Shown here in pieces: positions 1 to 8,443 of a stretch of DNA of 64,000 nucleotides. Source of the stretch: Poriferisodalis sp965215815. Its GTDB lineage: Bacteria; Actinomycetota; Acidimicrobiia; Acidimicrobiales; Poriferisodalaceae. Below the pieces are notes generated by a model, which ran no database searches, was not told the DNA's origin, and was given only the letters and a program-made list of their open reading frames with translations. Every line of letters starts with the position of its first letter. Within the stretch, counting starts at the first letter, position 1. The translations under genes and the position numbers were made by a program. The stretch covers positions 682,001 through 746,000 of the forward strand of contig NZ_CBDCEO010000013.1 in assembly GCF_965215815.1 (NCBI RefSeq), in the 5' to 3' direction.

Positions 1-2258
1 TGCAACTGCAGCCATTCGTCGCGTTCTTCGTGCTGTTGTACGCACTCGTCCCGTTGGTCTGGCCGCCGGTTGCGTCCTCACGCCCCGAACCCATCGGCTT
101 CAAGGACGCATGGAACGCGCCGCTGGTGTTCTGCACGCCGTTCGCAGGGCTGGCAATGCAAGCGCTGCTGGTCGGCCATTTGCGCTACGGCGTGGCAATC
201 AGCAGTGCCGTGCTCGCCTTGGCGCACGTTGCATTGCGCGAGCTGGCCCGCAATCTGAGACCCGCAGACAAGCAACTCGTGGTCGCCTATACCGCACTCG
301 CCGTGGCGTTCAGCGCTACCGCTGTTCCGCTGTTCTTGGGCGCGTCCGCCACGTCAGCCATCTGGGCTGTGCAGGGCGCGATGCTCGTGTGGGCCAGCGC
401 ACGATGGGGCTCACGGCTGGCGCTGGTGGGCGGCGCTGTCCTGCAGGCGGCCGCTGCTGTCGCGTATGTGGTGCGAATTGCGGCCGCTTCGACCGACTGG
501 GACTCTCCCGCGGTCTTCGGGTTCTGGGCCGAGGCCACGCCTGTCCTCAACCCGTACTCGCTCGGTGCGTTCATGCTCGCTGCCTCCGGGCTCGCCAGCG
601 CGGAGTTTCTGCGCCGCTCGTCGCATCTCGAAGATTGGCACCCATGGCCGCAGAACATGGCGTTGGTGTGGGGCGCCGGCTGGTTCCTGTTCGCCGAGAC
701 TGCCGCTGTCTGGCTGCGACTTGGGCTGATGCCCGCTGTCGGGTTGTGGGCAGTGCAGGGTGCTGCGCTGATGTGGGTGGCGTCGAAGCGCCGTTCGATG
801 CCGGTTGCTGTTGCCGGCATCGCCATGCAGGTCGCAGCTTCCATCGCGGCAGCACTCAAGATGGCCGACGATGCTGCCAACCTGTCCCCTGGCTCGTTCG
901 AGTTCTGGGCAGATTCGACCCCGTTTGCGAACCAGTACTTCGGCGTAGCTGTTCTGCTGGCCGCGTGCGGCATCGCGAGTGCCGTGATCATCTACAGGTC
1001 AGCGTCAGCGCTCGAAAATGCCCGAGTCCCGATGATGTGGCTGTCGTTGCTCTGGGGCGTCGGCTGGTGGCTGTTCGCCGCTGCGGCGCAGCTGTGGGTG
1101 TTGACCGACGACTACCGGCTGTGGGCGCTTTCGCTGCTGGTGATCGGCACGACCTCAGCGGTGGTGGTCGCTGGTCGGGCGCTGAAGTGGGCTGAGCTCG
1201 AGTGGGCCGGAGTGCTGATGCTGCCGACTCTCGTGGTGGCCTTGGCGATCGCTGTGATCAGCAAGGACTATCCGTCTGCTGATTGGGGCTGGACAGCATG
1301 GCCGTTCATGATCTTGGCGTACGCAGTGTTCCTGCGCACCGGTGGGGACAAACTCAAGGCCGCCGGCCTCTACGGCGGCTTGTACTGCGTCGTGAGCGTG
1401 TTCTTGGCCGCTGAGGTCTACGGCCAATTGGCACAGGTCGCCGATGGGGAATGGCCGCTGTACGGGGCTGCGGCCGCGGTCCTGCTGTGGCTGAGCGCCT
1501 CCTTGCGTGCGCGCCCGCACGCGTCATGGTTCGTGGGTGACGGCTGGCGTTGCTGCCTGCTGTATGGCATCACGCCGGTTGCGTGGACTGCTGCTGCAGG
1601 CGCTGGCATTGCTGTGGCGCTCCACCACGGAAGCGTCGACCCGCTGCCGTTCGTGCCAATTCTGAACCCGATCGACATCTTTGCGGCAGCTGCGGTGCTC
1701 GTGATGCTGCGGTGGAAACGAGAGATGGTCGCGGAGCTGTCCGCCGATTCGGACGGCCTGACGCCGGCAGTGGAGAGTTTGCTGCGCGTGGCTGCGGCAC
1801 CATGGCTGCCGGCGCTGAGCGCAACGGGCGTGGCTGCTCTCACGATGACCGCCGCACGGTCTGTCCATCATTGGGCGGACGTGCCGTTCGAGCTGAGATC
1901 GCTCGTGTACTCCACTGAGCTGCAGGTTGCGGTGTCGATCCTTTGGGCTGCGACCGCGTTGGCTGCGATGGTCGTCGGTATGAGAACCGCCGACCGGCGC
2001 ATCTGGATCGTCGGCGCGTCGTGGATGGGCGTCGTGGTGGTCAAGCTGTTCTTGATCGATCTGGCGAACCTGGCAACGCTGCCGAAAGCCGCTTCGTTCA
2101 TCGGCGTCGGATTCCTGCTGCTGATCGTTGGTTATCTGGCCCCGGTGCCGCCATCGCAGGCCAAGGGTGAGGAACCAGTTGACGAATCCGATGACGAGCC
2201 ACGAACACCGGGCAGTTCCCTGACAGGCGGTGCTGACAGGGGTCAAGAAGCCCGGTGA
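1..2258 (+). CDS. DUF2339-type multi-pass membrane protein (5' partial)
   Basis: The frame is open to the left edge of the window (first complete codon at 3), so the true start is outside; the GTG at 30 is only the first internal start-like codon. The visible ~750 residues are almost entirely hydrophobic helices rich in Ala, Leu, Val and Trp, with repeated Trp-containing blocks near residues 200-260 and 330-370. The C-terminal segment (VKLFLIDLANL, then a final long membrane helix) resembles the end of the DUF2339 family of predicted membrane proteins. The tail is hydrophilic and acidic. The function of the family is unknown. It reads as ordinary chromosomal sequence bordering the island. The 198 bp after it contain no gene that I can support. 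Confidence 0.72.
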   Translation, partial: QLQPFVAFFVLLYALVPLVWPPVASSRPEPIGFKDAWNAPLVFCTPFAGLAMQALLVGHLRYGVAISSAVLALAHVALRELARNLRPADKQLVVAYTALAVAFSATAVPLFLGASATSAIWAVQGAMLVWASARWGSRLALVGGAVLQAAAAVAYVVRIAAASTDWDSPAVFGFWAEATPVLNPYSLGAFMLAASGLASAEFLRRSSHLEDWHPWPQNMALVWGAGWFLFAETAAVWLRLGLMPAVGLWAVQGAALMWVASKRRSMPVAVAGIAMQVAASIAAALKMADDAANLSPGSFEFWADSTPFANQYFGVAVLLAACGIASAVIIYRSASALENARVPMMWLSLLWGVGWWLFAAAAQLWVLTDDYRLWALSLLVIGTTSAVVVAGRALKWAELEWAGVLMLPTLVVALAIAVISKDYPSADWGWTAWPFMILAYAVFLRTGGDKLKAAGLYGGLYCVVSVFLAAEVYGQLAQVADGEWPLYGAAAAVLLWLSASLRARPHASWFVGDGWRCCLLYGITPVAWTAAAGAGIAVALHHGSVDPLPFVPILNPIDIFAAAAVLVMLRWKREMVAELSADSDGLTPAVESLLRVAAAPWLPALSATGVAALTMTAARSVHHWADVPFELRSLVYSTELQVAVSILWAATALAAMVVGMRTADRRIWIVGASWMGVVVVKLFLIDLANLATLPKAASFIGVGFLLLIVGYLAPVPPSQAKGEEPVDESDDEPRTPGSSLTGGADRGQEAR

Positions 2259-2456
2259 CCCGGTGGTTCTCCAGGGGCATGTGCGCTGGCCCCGGCTCGT
2301 CGTCCGCTGGTGAGTACCAACGCGTGATCGATCTGCTGCTCGCGCTCGCGGAGGGCCTCACGTCCTGACATGAACGAATTCGACCCCCGACTGATCGCTC
2401 TCGCCCCATGACTACCGCTGACGGTTGTCAGATTCGGTCACTATCGATTCGGAGCG

Positions 2457-2933
2457 CTACTCAAACACTTCCAAGCGATCGCTCGTCAGCAGGCGGCGCG
2501 CAGCATCGAGAACACCTTCGGCGGTCTCGAGGGCCTGTTGGGCGTCGCCGGGGTTGACGCCAGGCGAATCTGCGTTCGGATACTCGGTCCGGTTGCGACG
2601 TCTTCGCAACGCGTTCAGGCGGCTGAAGATTTCCATCCCGCCGCTGTCATTGAACTGTGCCCGAACGGCATCGATCACGGCGATGTGTCCACCCCGAGTC
2701 GTGGCCCGCAGCCCTTGCACGATCAGCAGCGCGGCAGCTGCCTTCCGGACAGCGTCGTAGGAGAGCTGAAGTGCGCCCGCAGGATCTTCAGTGACGCCCT
2801 TGCTTGCGAGTCCGATATGCGCCGTGGCATCAGCCAGCAGACGGTCCGCCATATTGGACGAAGGCGTTACATGTTGGAGCTCGCCGCCGACAAGCAAGCG
2901 CTCAACTGTCGAGCGACCCCGTTCCCAGGTCAT
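2457..2933 (-). CDS. HEPN-domain protein (toxin of an MNT/HEPN pair)
   Basis: A 158-residue, mostly helical protein. Its ATG overlaps the stop of the nucleotidyltransferase gene by four bases (ATGA at 2930-2933), so the two are translationally coupled. The C-terminal helix has the basic run RRRRNRTEYP, which resembles the RNxxxY/RxxxxH catalytic loop of HEPN ribonucleases. The preceding pattern (a helix with SYDAVRKAAAALL and a GGHIAVIDAVRAQF loop) fits SAV_6107-like HEPN proteins. In known HEPN/MNT modules the HEPN protein is an RNase toxin that the nucleotidyltransferase silences by AMPylating it. The canonical His is not present, so activity is uncertain. Confidence 0.7.
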   Translation of the reverse strand: MTWERGRSTVERLLVGGELQHVTPSSNMADRLLADATAHIGLASKGVTEDPAGALQLSYDAVRKAAAALLIVQGLRATTRGGHIAVIDAVRAQFNDSGGMEIFSRLNALRRRRNRTEYPNADSPGVNPGDAQQALETAEGVLDAARRLLTSDRLEVFE

Positions 2934-3568
2934 CCCCGGATGCCTCGGTCTGCGGTGAGTTCTGCGAGCTCGACCGCAAGCTGCTCATCGTCACTATTAA
3001 GCACCACCAGCAACGGCCGCGACTTGACTTCTTCGATGAAGCTCTCGGCCGCAGATTCCCATTGCGAGCGGGAGCGGACCGTCGCATTGACCGGCATGCC
3101 GATCCGCCGCTCGACTCGCTCAGCGGCATCATCCGCCCGATCCCGGTCTGCGTTGCCGATCACGAGTACGTCGATGTCGTTGGGCGCCCGGCCATCCTCA
3201 CCGAGATAGCGCGCAGCCCACGAACCGAAGAGCAGCACCGCGTCAGCACCGCCTACGTCACCGAACTCATCCGCTACCACCACCGGCACGCCAAAGGTGG
3301 CGAGGACGATGTGCCTCACCGCGTCGTGGAGAGGATGGTCCACCCTGGCACGAACCAACCTGACAGGGCCCAGCTTCGTGGTGGTCACGATCCCGGCTTG
3401 CTCGGCTCGCCGGATCTCCCGGGTGACCGTCGGCATGCTCGTTCCCGACCATGCGACCAGATCGGTGAGGCTGTAGCTCGCTTCCGGGTCGACAAGCACG
3501 CGCGCCAAGATCCGCCCCTGCGCATCCGAGCGCAGAATCGGTGCGAGCGATGGTGCCGGAACTTTCAT
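2930..3568 (-). CDS. Winged-helix/minimal nucleotidyltransferase antitoxin (MNT)
   Basis: 212 residues from the ATG at 3568. I prefer this start to upstream ones because the reading frame above it is low-complexity and a palindromic promoter lies just before it. Residues ~10-70 form a winged-helix DNA-binding domain (LVAWSGTSMPTVTREIRRAE). The second half carries the minimal nucleotidyltransferase signature GSWAARYLGEDG followed by NDIDVLVIG, giving the GS and DxD metal-binding motifs. MNT partners of HEPN toxins transfer AMP to the toxin; the fused HTH suggests that it also represses its own promoter. It is the first gene of a two-gene operon with the HEPN gene. Confidence 0.78.
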   Translation of the reverse strand: MKVPAPSLAPILRSDAQGRILARVLVDPEASYSLTDLVAWSGTSMPTVTREIRRAEQAGIVTTTKLGPVRLVRARVDHPLHDAVRHIVLATFGVPVVVADEFGDVGGADAVLLFGSWAARYLGEDGRAPNDIDVLVIGNADRDRADDAAERVERRIGMPVNATVRSRSQWESAAESFIEEVKSRPLLVVLNSDDEQLAVELAELTADRGIRG

Positions 3569-3573
3569 AAAAT

Positions 3574-3587
3574 GTATAGAACTATAC
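3574..3587 (-). promoter_or_regulatory. Perfect palindrome at MNT/HEPN promoter
   Basis: GTATAGAACTATAC (6-bp arms, 2-bp spacer) lies 6 bases upstream of the MNT ATG and overlaps AT-rich -10-like sequence. Given the winged-helix domain in the first gene, it is a good candidate for an autoregulatory operator. Binding is inference. Confidence 0.55.
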
Positions 3588-3789
3588 GTTAAAGGGAAAT
3601 GTGGAGTCCAGCAACTTGACGTCAGCCGTGCCGAATCGCGGTGCCACAATCGCCGACGACATGCACAACCCCGCCTGGCATTCCGTCGGCCTGGAATCCG
3701 TCGCGCGCCTGCGCTCCCTGAACCCCGCACGAGCCCATTTCGACCATGGCACCCGGGCGTACAAACCCTGAGGCCCCGAGAAACCCGAC

Positions 3790-4110
3790 TCAGGCGTCGA
3801 TCAGAACGCGACCATCCTTGAACACAGCAGCAATCTCCAGTTCGCCGCCCAGCTCTCCGACAATCGACTTGAGCAGTCCGAGCGACAGGCCGATCTCACC
3901 GCTCTCAATCTGGGAAATCGCCGATTGCGATTTGCCGATCATCGCCGCTAGCTCGGCCTGCGTCACTCCGAGCGCATGACGGAGATCGCCCAGCGCGTAC
4001 GTCGTGATCTCGGAAACTGCGCGCAGCTTGGCCTCGTCGATTCGTCGAGCACGCTCAGGATCGAGCCGTGCCTCATCCCGCAGTTCTCTGAAATTCTTCG
4101 TGCTGGGCAT
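3790..4110 (-). CDS. HigA-like XRE antitoxin (orphan)
   Basis: 106 residues from the ATG at 4110; a purine-rich AAGGACTCC lies upstream. An N-terminal helical arm (residues 1-40) is followed by an XRE helix-turn-helix (VTQAELAAMIGKSQSAISQIESGE) and a short C-terminal strand region, as in HigA antitoxins. The gene overlaps by one base (TGATG) the stop of an upstream ORF that is a deleted HigB. The antitoxin therefore survives without a working toxin here. It may act only as a local repressor or as an anti-addiction remnant. Confidence 0.8.
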   Translation of the reverse strand: MPSTKNFRELRDEARLDPERARRIDEAKLRAVSEITTYALGDLRHALGVTQAELAAMIGKSQSAISQIESGEIGLSLGLLKSIVGELGGELEIAAVFKDGRVLIDA

Positions 4111-4196
4111 CAGAGGAGTCCTTCGTCTCTCAGCTCGTCGAGTGTTTGGAACCACTGATGAAACTGGTCGGTGTACTCGACGTTCCAGGTTTGCAT
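4110..4196 (-). pseudogene. HigB/RelE-like toxin with internal deletion (28 codons left)
   Basis: ATG at 4196, stop TGA at 4110-4112. The 28 codons begin MQTWNVEYTDQFHQWFQTL, which matches the N-terminus of Gp49-like HigB toxins, and end DELRDEGLL, which matches the usual C-terminal tail (LRxEGLL) just before the antitoxin. The ~80-90 residues that normally lie between, including the catalytic core, are missing. The start, the stop and the 1-base overlap with the antitoxin are kept, so this is a clean internal in-frame deletion, not a truncation. Confidence 0.7.
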
Positions 4197-4205
4197 CAGC
4201 CGAAC

Positions 4206-4228
4206 TTATATTAGCTCACCTGATACAA
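4206..4228 (-). promoter_or_regulatory. Imperfect palindrome/promoter of higBA remnant
   Basis: A 23-bp imperfect palindrome (8 of 11 pairs match), beginning TTGTATCAG and ending CTAATATAA on the minus strand. It contains a TAATAT -10-like box 11 bases before the toxin-remnant ATG. It is a likely HigA operator, by position and symmetry only. Confidence 0.45.
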
Positions 4229-4305
4229 ACTCTCGAATTTCCGAGGTTGATCCGGAATGACGCGCCGTTCAGGGCCAATTCCGGGAGGGCCAGCGAATGC
4301 TTGCC

Positions 4306-4600
4306 CTAGACGCTCGTCAGCAGCTCCTCACGTCGGCCGCTCGACCGAGCCGCCTCAACCGGCAGCTCGTCCCACAACTCGCGCTCGAGTTCCCGGCCGC
4401 CGGCCTTGGGCGTCCTGCCTCCCCCGAACCTCACCGCTGCGGGCACCTTGCGCAGGTGATCGATGCGGAAGGCGTACCGGCGAGTCTCGACGCTCACGCC
4501 TATCCACAGGTTCGACGGCCAGTCGAGCTCGCCTGCGAACCGGCCCAGCCGCTGCGCCCGCCGTTCGAGTCCGATGCCGCCGTGCTGGCCGGAGGGCACA
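4306..4600 (-). pseudogene. Decayed third copy of three-Cys-motif (DUF5131) gene
   Basis: The minus-strand translation contains ELDWPSNLWIGVSVETRRYA and KVPAAVRF, then jumps directly to GGGRTPKAGGRELERELWDE. Both pieces are near-identical to the two intact DUF5131 proteins at 9524-10270 and 19929-20675. The N-terminus with the three cysteines is absent, and about 70 internal residues between AVRF and GGRT are deleted. It is a non-functional relic, showing that this gene has been present at least three times in the island. Confidence 0.8.
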
Positions 4601-4630
4601 CGGCGTCGGCGGCCTCATAGTCTGGGTGCC

Positions 4631-4783
4631 GTGTCGGCTGATTCGCCGCAGCTCTGCAACAAGCAGCAGCTCAGCAACAACCAGATCAACAAGGCCGGTC
4701 GTGCTCTGCGCCGGTACTTCTTCAGGACCCAGCCGAAACCAACCGGCCCAGAGGCACGCTCCGCCCGTCCCAGTCGCAGCTAG
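4631..4783 (+). pseudogene. Short N-terminal gene fragment (possibly RelA/SpoT-type)
   Basis: A GTG-initiated 50-codon stretch encodes LSNNQINKAGRALRRYF. It resembles the N-terminal segment (QxNKAGxxLR) seen in some RelA/SpoT-domain proteins, but nothing of the catalytic domain follows. It sits between the DUF5131 relic and the next intact gene. It is a weak call, recorded because the region has no better explanation. Confidence 0.25.
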
Positions 4784-4790
4784 GACCGAC

Positions 4791-5078
4791 ATGTCACCCA
4801 AGCCCCACACCACATATTTCCTCGTCGTATTCGACAACGACACCGGCCGACGCATCTCGCTCAACGCCATCGACGACCCGCACGAGGCCATCCGCCGCTA
4901 CGACGAGATCGAGGACAGCTACCTCGACCAGCCCAGGGTCGAGGTGGTGCTGTTGGGCGCAGCCTCCGAGGACGCCATCCGCGTCACCCACCCTCGCTAC
5001 TTCTATGACGGCTATCACAGCTCTGACTCGATCGAGTCGATGATGGCTCCCTTCAAGCACCTCATCGCCGCCAACTGA
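4791..5078 (+). CDS. Small hypothetical protein (95 aa)
   Basis: ATG at 4791. The composition is soluble, charged and acidic (FDNDTGRRISLNAIDDPHEA, then a helix and a short beta strand VEVVLLGAASEDAIRVTHP). It reads as a compact alpha/beta protein. Codon usage matches that of the real genes here, and no competing frame is convincing. It converges with the AAA ATPase gene on the other strand, 11 bp away. I do not recognise the family. It may have travelled with the ATPase, but the second ATPase copy at 17579 lacks it. Confidence 0.6.
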   Translation: MSPKPHTTYFLVVFDNDTGRRISLNAIDDPHEAIRRYDEIEDSYLDQPRVEVVLLGAASEDAIRVTHPRYFYDGYHSSDSIESMMAPFKHLIAAN

Positions 5079-5089
5079 CCTCAAACGCA

Positions 5090-6064
5090 CTACCAGCGGC
5101 GCCGTTTCGTCGCCGCGACGGCCTCGGTGAGATCATCGACTGACACTGCAGTTCGGTTGTCTCTCATTGCGATTCGAATCGCTGTCCACGCAGTTGCTTC
5201 GACGGCCGCATGGGGCAGGCCACGGAGCTGCGTCCCCATCTCGTCGATGGGCAGCGGTCCCGACTTCACGTGCTTCAGCCCGCGTCCCAGGAGCATCCGG
5301 ATTTCCCTCACGGTCGGAAGGGGGAACTCGACGACCTCGTCGAAGCGCCGCCAAAGCGCTCGGTCGAGGATCTCTTCGTGGTTTGTTGCGGCGATCAGCA
5401 TGGCGGGACCCGTGTAGCCATCGAGCAGCTGTAGGAACGAATTGACCACTCGCTTGATCTCGCCGTGTTCGCTTGGGTCATTTCGTTCACGACCGAGCGC
5501 GTCGAACTCGTCAAAGAGCACAACCCACTGCGCAGAGCTTGTGTAGTCGAAGATCCGTCTGAGGTTGCCTGCGGTCTGGCCGAGGTACGACGACACGATC
5601 GCGTCAAGGCGAACGACGACAAGCGGCACGCCAAGCTCGGCCGCGAGAGCCTCAGCCGCGGACGTCTTCCCACACCCAGGCGGGCCATAGAAGATGACCC
5701 GGTTACGCCGAGGCACACCGAGCGCCTCGAGCCGGTTCCAATCGGGGACTTCCTTGGCGAGATCGGTCAGCGCCGTCACAACCGCAGGCCTGAGGACGAG
5801 GTTGGCGAGGTAGCGCTCCGGGCGTCGCACTGTCGCAAGGTCCCAGCCCTGATCGGGGTCGGTCGGCGGAGGCACGAGCCGCACATCGCCCTGACCGATG
5901 TCGATGGACTCGCCGCTGGCGAGAAGCTTCCGAAGATCACGCGCGAGCGCCACATGATGTCGCGCCTCTTCTTCTTCGATGATCGTGTTCGCTGCCCGAC
6001 GAAACGCAAGTTCGTCGGCGTTGCGGAACGCGCGGAAGAGCTCCTTGAGATCACGGCCAGCCAT
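5090..6064 (-). CDS. IetA-like AAA+ ATPase (copy 1)
   Basis: 324 residues. The N-terminal helical region (1-75) is followed by an AAA+ core: Walker A GPPGCGKT at 127-134, Walker B VVLFDEFD at 181-188, sensor 1 ATN at 226-228, and an arginine pair in RALWRRFD at ~239-240. The layout matches the AAA ATPase (IetA-type) that in IetAS-like systems pairs with a subtilisin-like protease. No S8 protease gene is visible next to it or elsewhere in the window. It is almost identical to the copy at 17579-18553, including ~60 bp upstream of the start, so the duplication is recent. Role without its partner: unknown. Confidence 0.8.
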   Translation of the reverse strand: MAGRDLKELFRAFRNADELAFRRAANTIIEEEEARHHVALARDLRKLLASGESIDIGQGDVRLVPPPTDPDQGWDLATVRRPERYLANLVLRPAVVTALTDLAKEVPDWNRLEALGVPRRNRVIFYGPPGCGKTSAAEALAAELGVPLVVVRLDAIVSSYLGQTAGNLRRIFDYTSSAQWVVLFDEFDALGRERNDPSEHGEIKRVVNSFLQLLDGYTGPAMLIAATNHEEILDRALWRRFDEVVEFPLPTVREIRMLLGRGLKHVKSGPLPIDEMGTQLRGLPHAAVEATAWTAIRIAMRDNRTAVSVDDLTEAVAATKRRRW

Positions 6065-6151
6065 GCGCTCCTCCGAGTCCGCGTCGCAGCGCCGAGGCTA
6101 GAACCGAGATTGGCGGAGATCGCTGACGTTTGATTTCGAGCCGGCCCCGCG

Positions 6152-6309
6152 TACTGGACGATCGACGCCTACCGCAGCGTGCTCGTCGGCGAGCCGGGGT
6201 TCGGCCAGGGGCCGTGGGGATGCAGGTCGGCTTCGGGATCCTGTTCATCGTCGTGGCCCCGTGGGCGTTTCGCGTCGAACAGCCGAAAGAGAGCTACGAC
6301 GGATCGTGA
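6152..6309 (+). pseudogene. 3'-end fragment of an ABC-permease-like gene
   Basis: Translation from 6152 gives YWTIDAYRSVLVGEPGFGQG, then after a one-base frameshift a hydrophobic helix (QVGFGILFIVVAPWAF) and RVEQPKESYDG before a TGA at 6307-6309. This looks like the last membrane helix and tail of a permease. Related fragments recur at 8237-8394, 16468-16533 and 18648-18796, always between defence modules. The first 33 bp of the DAYRS region (6161-6193) are repeated with three mismatches at 8359-8391, on the other side of the AbiE genes. The parent gene is not in the window. Confidence 0.6.
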
Positions 6310-6510
6310 TGCGGATTCGATCCCGCCGCGCCGGCTGAGGCGAGCCGAGTCAACCCATCAACGCAATACGCTTTCGATATCTGCTCCCCGCCCGCTGGAC
6401 TGCGACTTCGGTCCGGCCACCAGGCGGGTGTTTCTTGTTATTCGGGCACTCATGCTCATCGGCGGCCAGAATCCTGAATCTGTTCCGTCCGCGTGCCTGA
6501 CCGCGGGAAT

Positions 6511-6537
6511 GAGAACATATTGCTACGATATTTTCTC
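6511..6537 (+). promoter_or_regulatory. AbiE promoter palindrome, leaderless start
   Basis: GAGAACATAT and ATATTTTCTC form 10-bp inverted arms (9 of 10 matching) around a 7-bp spacer, ending directly before the ATG at 6538. A TACGAT -10-like hexamer (6524-6529) lies inside it, 8 bases before the ATG, which predicts a leaderless mRNA. AbiEi antitoxins are known to repress by binding inverted repeats, so this is a likely operator. Confidence 0.55.
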
Positions 6538-7134
6538 ATGAGCACTGCCCGAGTCGTTCGTGACCATGTCGAGCGCATCCCCACGCGTTCATTCGTGTCC
6601 CGCGCTGACCTGCCTGAGGCCTGCCACGCGATCGACTGCGAGCTGGCACGGATGGCGAGCAGGAACGAGCTAGTGCGCGTCTACAAGGGGCTCTATTGGA
6701 AAGGGGCCCAAACTCGCGCTGGCATGCCCGCACCGGCGCCCATGGACGTCGGTCTGCGCGTCGCCGGCAATGGCTCTGGGCCCGCGGGATTCTCGACTGC
6801 CGCGAGCCTCGGCCTCACTACCCAGGTTCCTTCGGTCGACGTTGTCGCTGTGGCTGGGCGGGCGCCACGACCTCCCAAGGGAGTGGCGTTCGTGTCGCGT
6901 GCCGTTGATCGCAGGTTCCGAGGTCTGCGGCCGCTGGAGGTGGCAGTGCTCGAGTTGCTGCGGGACGGCACTCGCTTCATCGAGGTCGACTGGGAACGGG
7001 CGACCGCTGTTGTTGCACAGCTCGCCGAGTCCGGCGCCATCCGCCCCCAACAGATCGGCGAGCAGATCCTCAGCGAGCATCATGTGGCCGCGCGCGGACG
7101 CTGGCGACTCCTCGCCGAACGAATCCGATCATGA
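6538..7134 (+). CDS. abiEi: AbiEi-like antitoxin/transcription factor
   Basis: 198 residues from the ATG at 6538, chosen because the palindromic promoter ends at this codon. The N-terminus is a winged-helix region (IPTRSFVSRADLPEACHAID, then LARMASRNELVRVYKGLYWK) typical of AbiEi/DUF6088 antitoxins; the C-terminal domain is the toxin-neutralising part. The gene overlaps the next by four bases (ATGA). In the type IV AbiE toxin-antitoxin and abortive-infection system, AbiEi represses the operon and antagonises the AbiEii nucleotidyltransferase. Confidence 0.85.
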   Translation: MSTARVVRDHVERIPTRSFVSRADLPEACHAIDCELARMASRNELVRVYKGLYWKGAQTRAGMPAPAPMDVGLRVAGNGSGPAGFSTAASLGLTTQVPSVDVVAVAGRAPRPPKGVAFVSRAVDRRFRGLRPLEVAVLELLRDGTRFIEVDWERATAVVAQLAESGAIRPQQIGEQILSEHHVAARGRWRLLAERIRS

Positions 7135-8075
7135 CGCTCAGCCTGCGCGACGAGTTGGACGAACTCGAGGGATATGTGAGCGCCGTTGCACGCGCCTCAG
7201 GCATTCCCGTGCCCCACGTCGAAAAGGACTTCTGGGTCACGGAGGCGCTGCGAGGCATCGCCGATGCGTCGCAAGCCACTGGCTGCTCGGTCATCTTCAA
7301 GGGCGGCACGAGCTTGTCGAAAGCTCACCGGCTCATCAAGAGGTTCTCCGAGGACGTCGACCTGCTCGTGGTTCTCCCCAGCGGAGGCAAGAAATCGCGA
7401 GACTCGATCCTGAAGGAATTCGCGGCCGCTGCTGAAAGCGAAACAGGTCTGCAAGGCACGACGGACGCCTCCACGACCACAACGGGAGTCAAGCGCACTG
7501 TCAACTTGCACTACCCGGCGAGATTCTCGTCTGTTTCGCTGAAGAGCGATGTGGTGATGGAAATCGGTTCCCGCGGGGGAGCAATACCAAGCACGCTCAT
7601 CAAGGTCTCGTCACTCATCTCGGAGTACACCGCCAGCGCAGGACTTGACCCTGACTATGCCGAGAATCGACCGGTGCCGCTCCTGGTTCTTGATCCCGTT
7701 CGGACCCTCGTCGAAAAGCTCATGATCCTTCACAATGCTGCCGAAGTCGGAGATAACGAGCGGCGACGCAAGACAGCGCGCCACTACTACGACGTCGATG
7801 CACTGCTGCGAGAGCCGCGGATCTTGGCCGAACTTGAGCAGGTACGAGTCGACGTGCTTGCCCGAGAGGTTTCCCAGCACTCACAGGCTGTCCAGCTGTC
7901 AAGTTCCGACCGACCGAGCGGCGGTTTCGCAGCGAGTTCAGCTTGGGGAGAGTGCCCGGACTGGCTCGTCCAGGCATACGACGACGTCACTGAACGACTG
8001 GTTTGGCCGACTGCACACACCGCGACGCTCGAACAGTGCTGTCAACGAGTCCGCGATCACGGCCAGCTGCTCTGA
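7131..8075 (+). CDS. abiEii: AbiEii-type nucleotidyltransferase toxin
   Basis: 314 residues, with the family motifs HVEKDFWVTEAL (residues ~26-37), KGGTSLSKAHRLIKRFSEDV followed by DLLVV (nucleotidyltransferase GGTSL and DxDL), and RPVPLLVLDPVRTLVEKL in the C-terminal half. AbiEii toxins are DUF1814-type nucleotidyltransferases that halt growth upon phage infection. The gene is translationally coupled to its antitoxin. The pair sits between two repeated permease fragments and interrupts what is elsewhere (17.6-20.7 kb) a contiguous AAA-TcmP-DUF5131 unit, so it looks like a later insertion. The sequence from 8076 to 8236 holds nothing I can identify. Confidence 0.88.
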   Translation: MTLSLRDELDELEGYVSAVARASGIPVPHVEKDFWVTEALRGIADASQATGCSVIFKGGTSLSKAHRLIKRFSEDVDLLVVLPSGGKKSRDSILKEFAAAAESETGLQGTTDASTTTTGVKRTVNLHYPARFSSVSLKSDVVMEIGSRGGAIPSTLIKVSSLISEYTASAGLDPDYAENRPVPLLVLDPVRTLVEKLMILHNAAEVGDNERRRKTARHYYDVDALLREPRILAELEQVRVDVLAREVSQHSQAVQLSSSDRPSGGFAASSAWGECPDWLVQAYDDVTERLVWPTAHTATLEQCCQRVRDHGQLL

Positions 8076-8236
8076 CACGTTCCACGGAATGCGGCAGACA
8101 CCGGACCGGCGAGAGCTGCGTGTCACCTCGCTCAGGTAGTCGGCGAGCGGCGGGTCGACGAAGGGAATGACCTGAGGCCGGTCACCCCTGAGTGATGTCG
8201 ATGCGGCGCAGCCCGACTCATGCCGCTCACCGCCGC

Positions 8237-8394
8237 CAGCTCGATGATGTACGTCACCATTGCGATTGCACTGACGTTGCTGCCGTACCTTCGCACTGCT
8301 GAGGAAGCTGCCGGGCTGGATGCGGGCCATCACCCCAGCCATACCCGTGTAGTGGAGCATCGACGCCTACCGCAGCGTCCTCGCCGGTGAGTGA
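8237..8394 (+). pseudogene. Second permease-like gene fragment
   Basis: A hydrophobic stretch (MYVTIAIALTLLPYL), then after a frame change LLRKLPGWMRAITPAIPV, an in-frame TAG, and WSIDAYRSVLAGE before TGA. It overlaps in content with the fragment at 6152 but starts further upstream in the parent gene and ends earlier. It carries both a frameshift and a nonsense codon. It lies immediately before the 3' end of the copy-A tcmP gene. Confidence 0.5.
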
Positions 8395-8443
8395 CGAGGA
8401 CTCGTCCTGGCTATTGGGGAACTGTTGTCAACCGAGGAAGAAA

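Noticed and set aside
8076..8236. Minus-strand peptide VIPFVDPPLADYLSEV as a gene
   Set aside because: It looks protein-like for ~25 residues but has no start, no extension and no recognised family; at most a relic.
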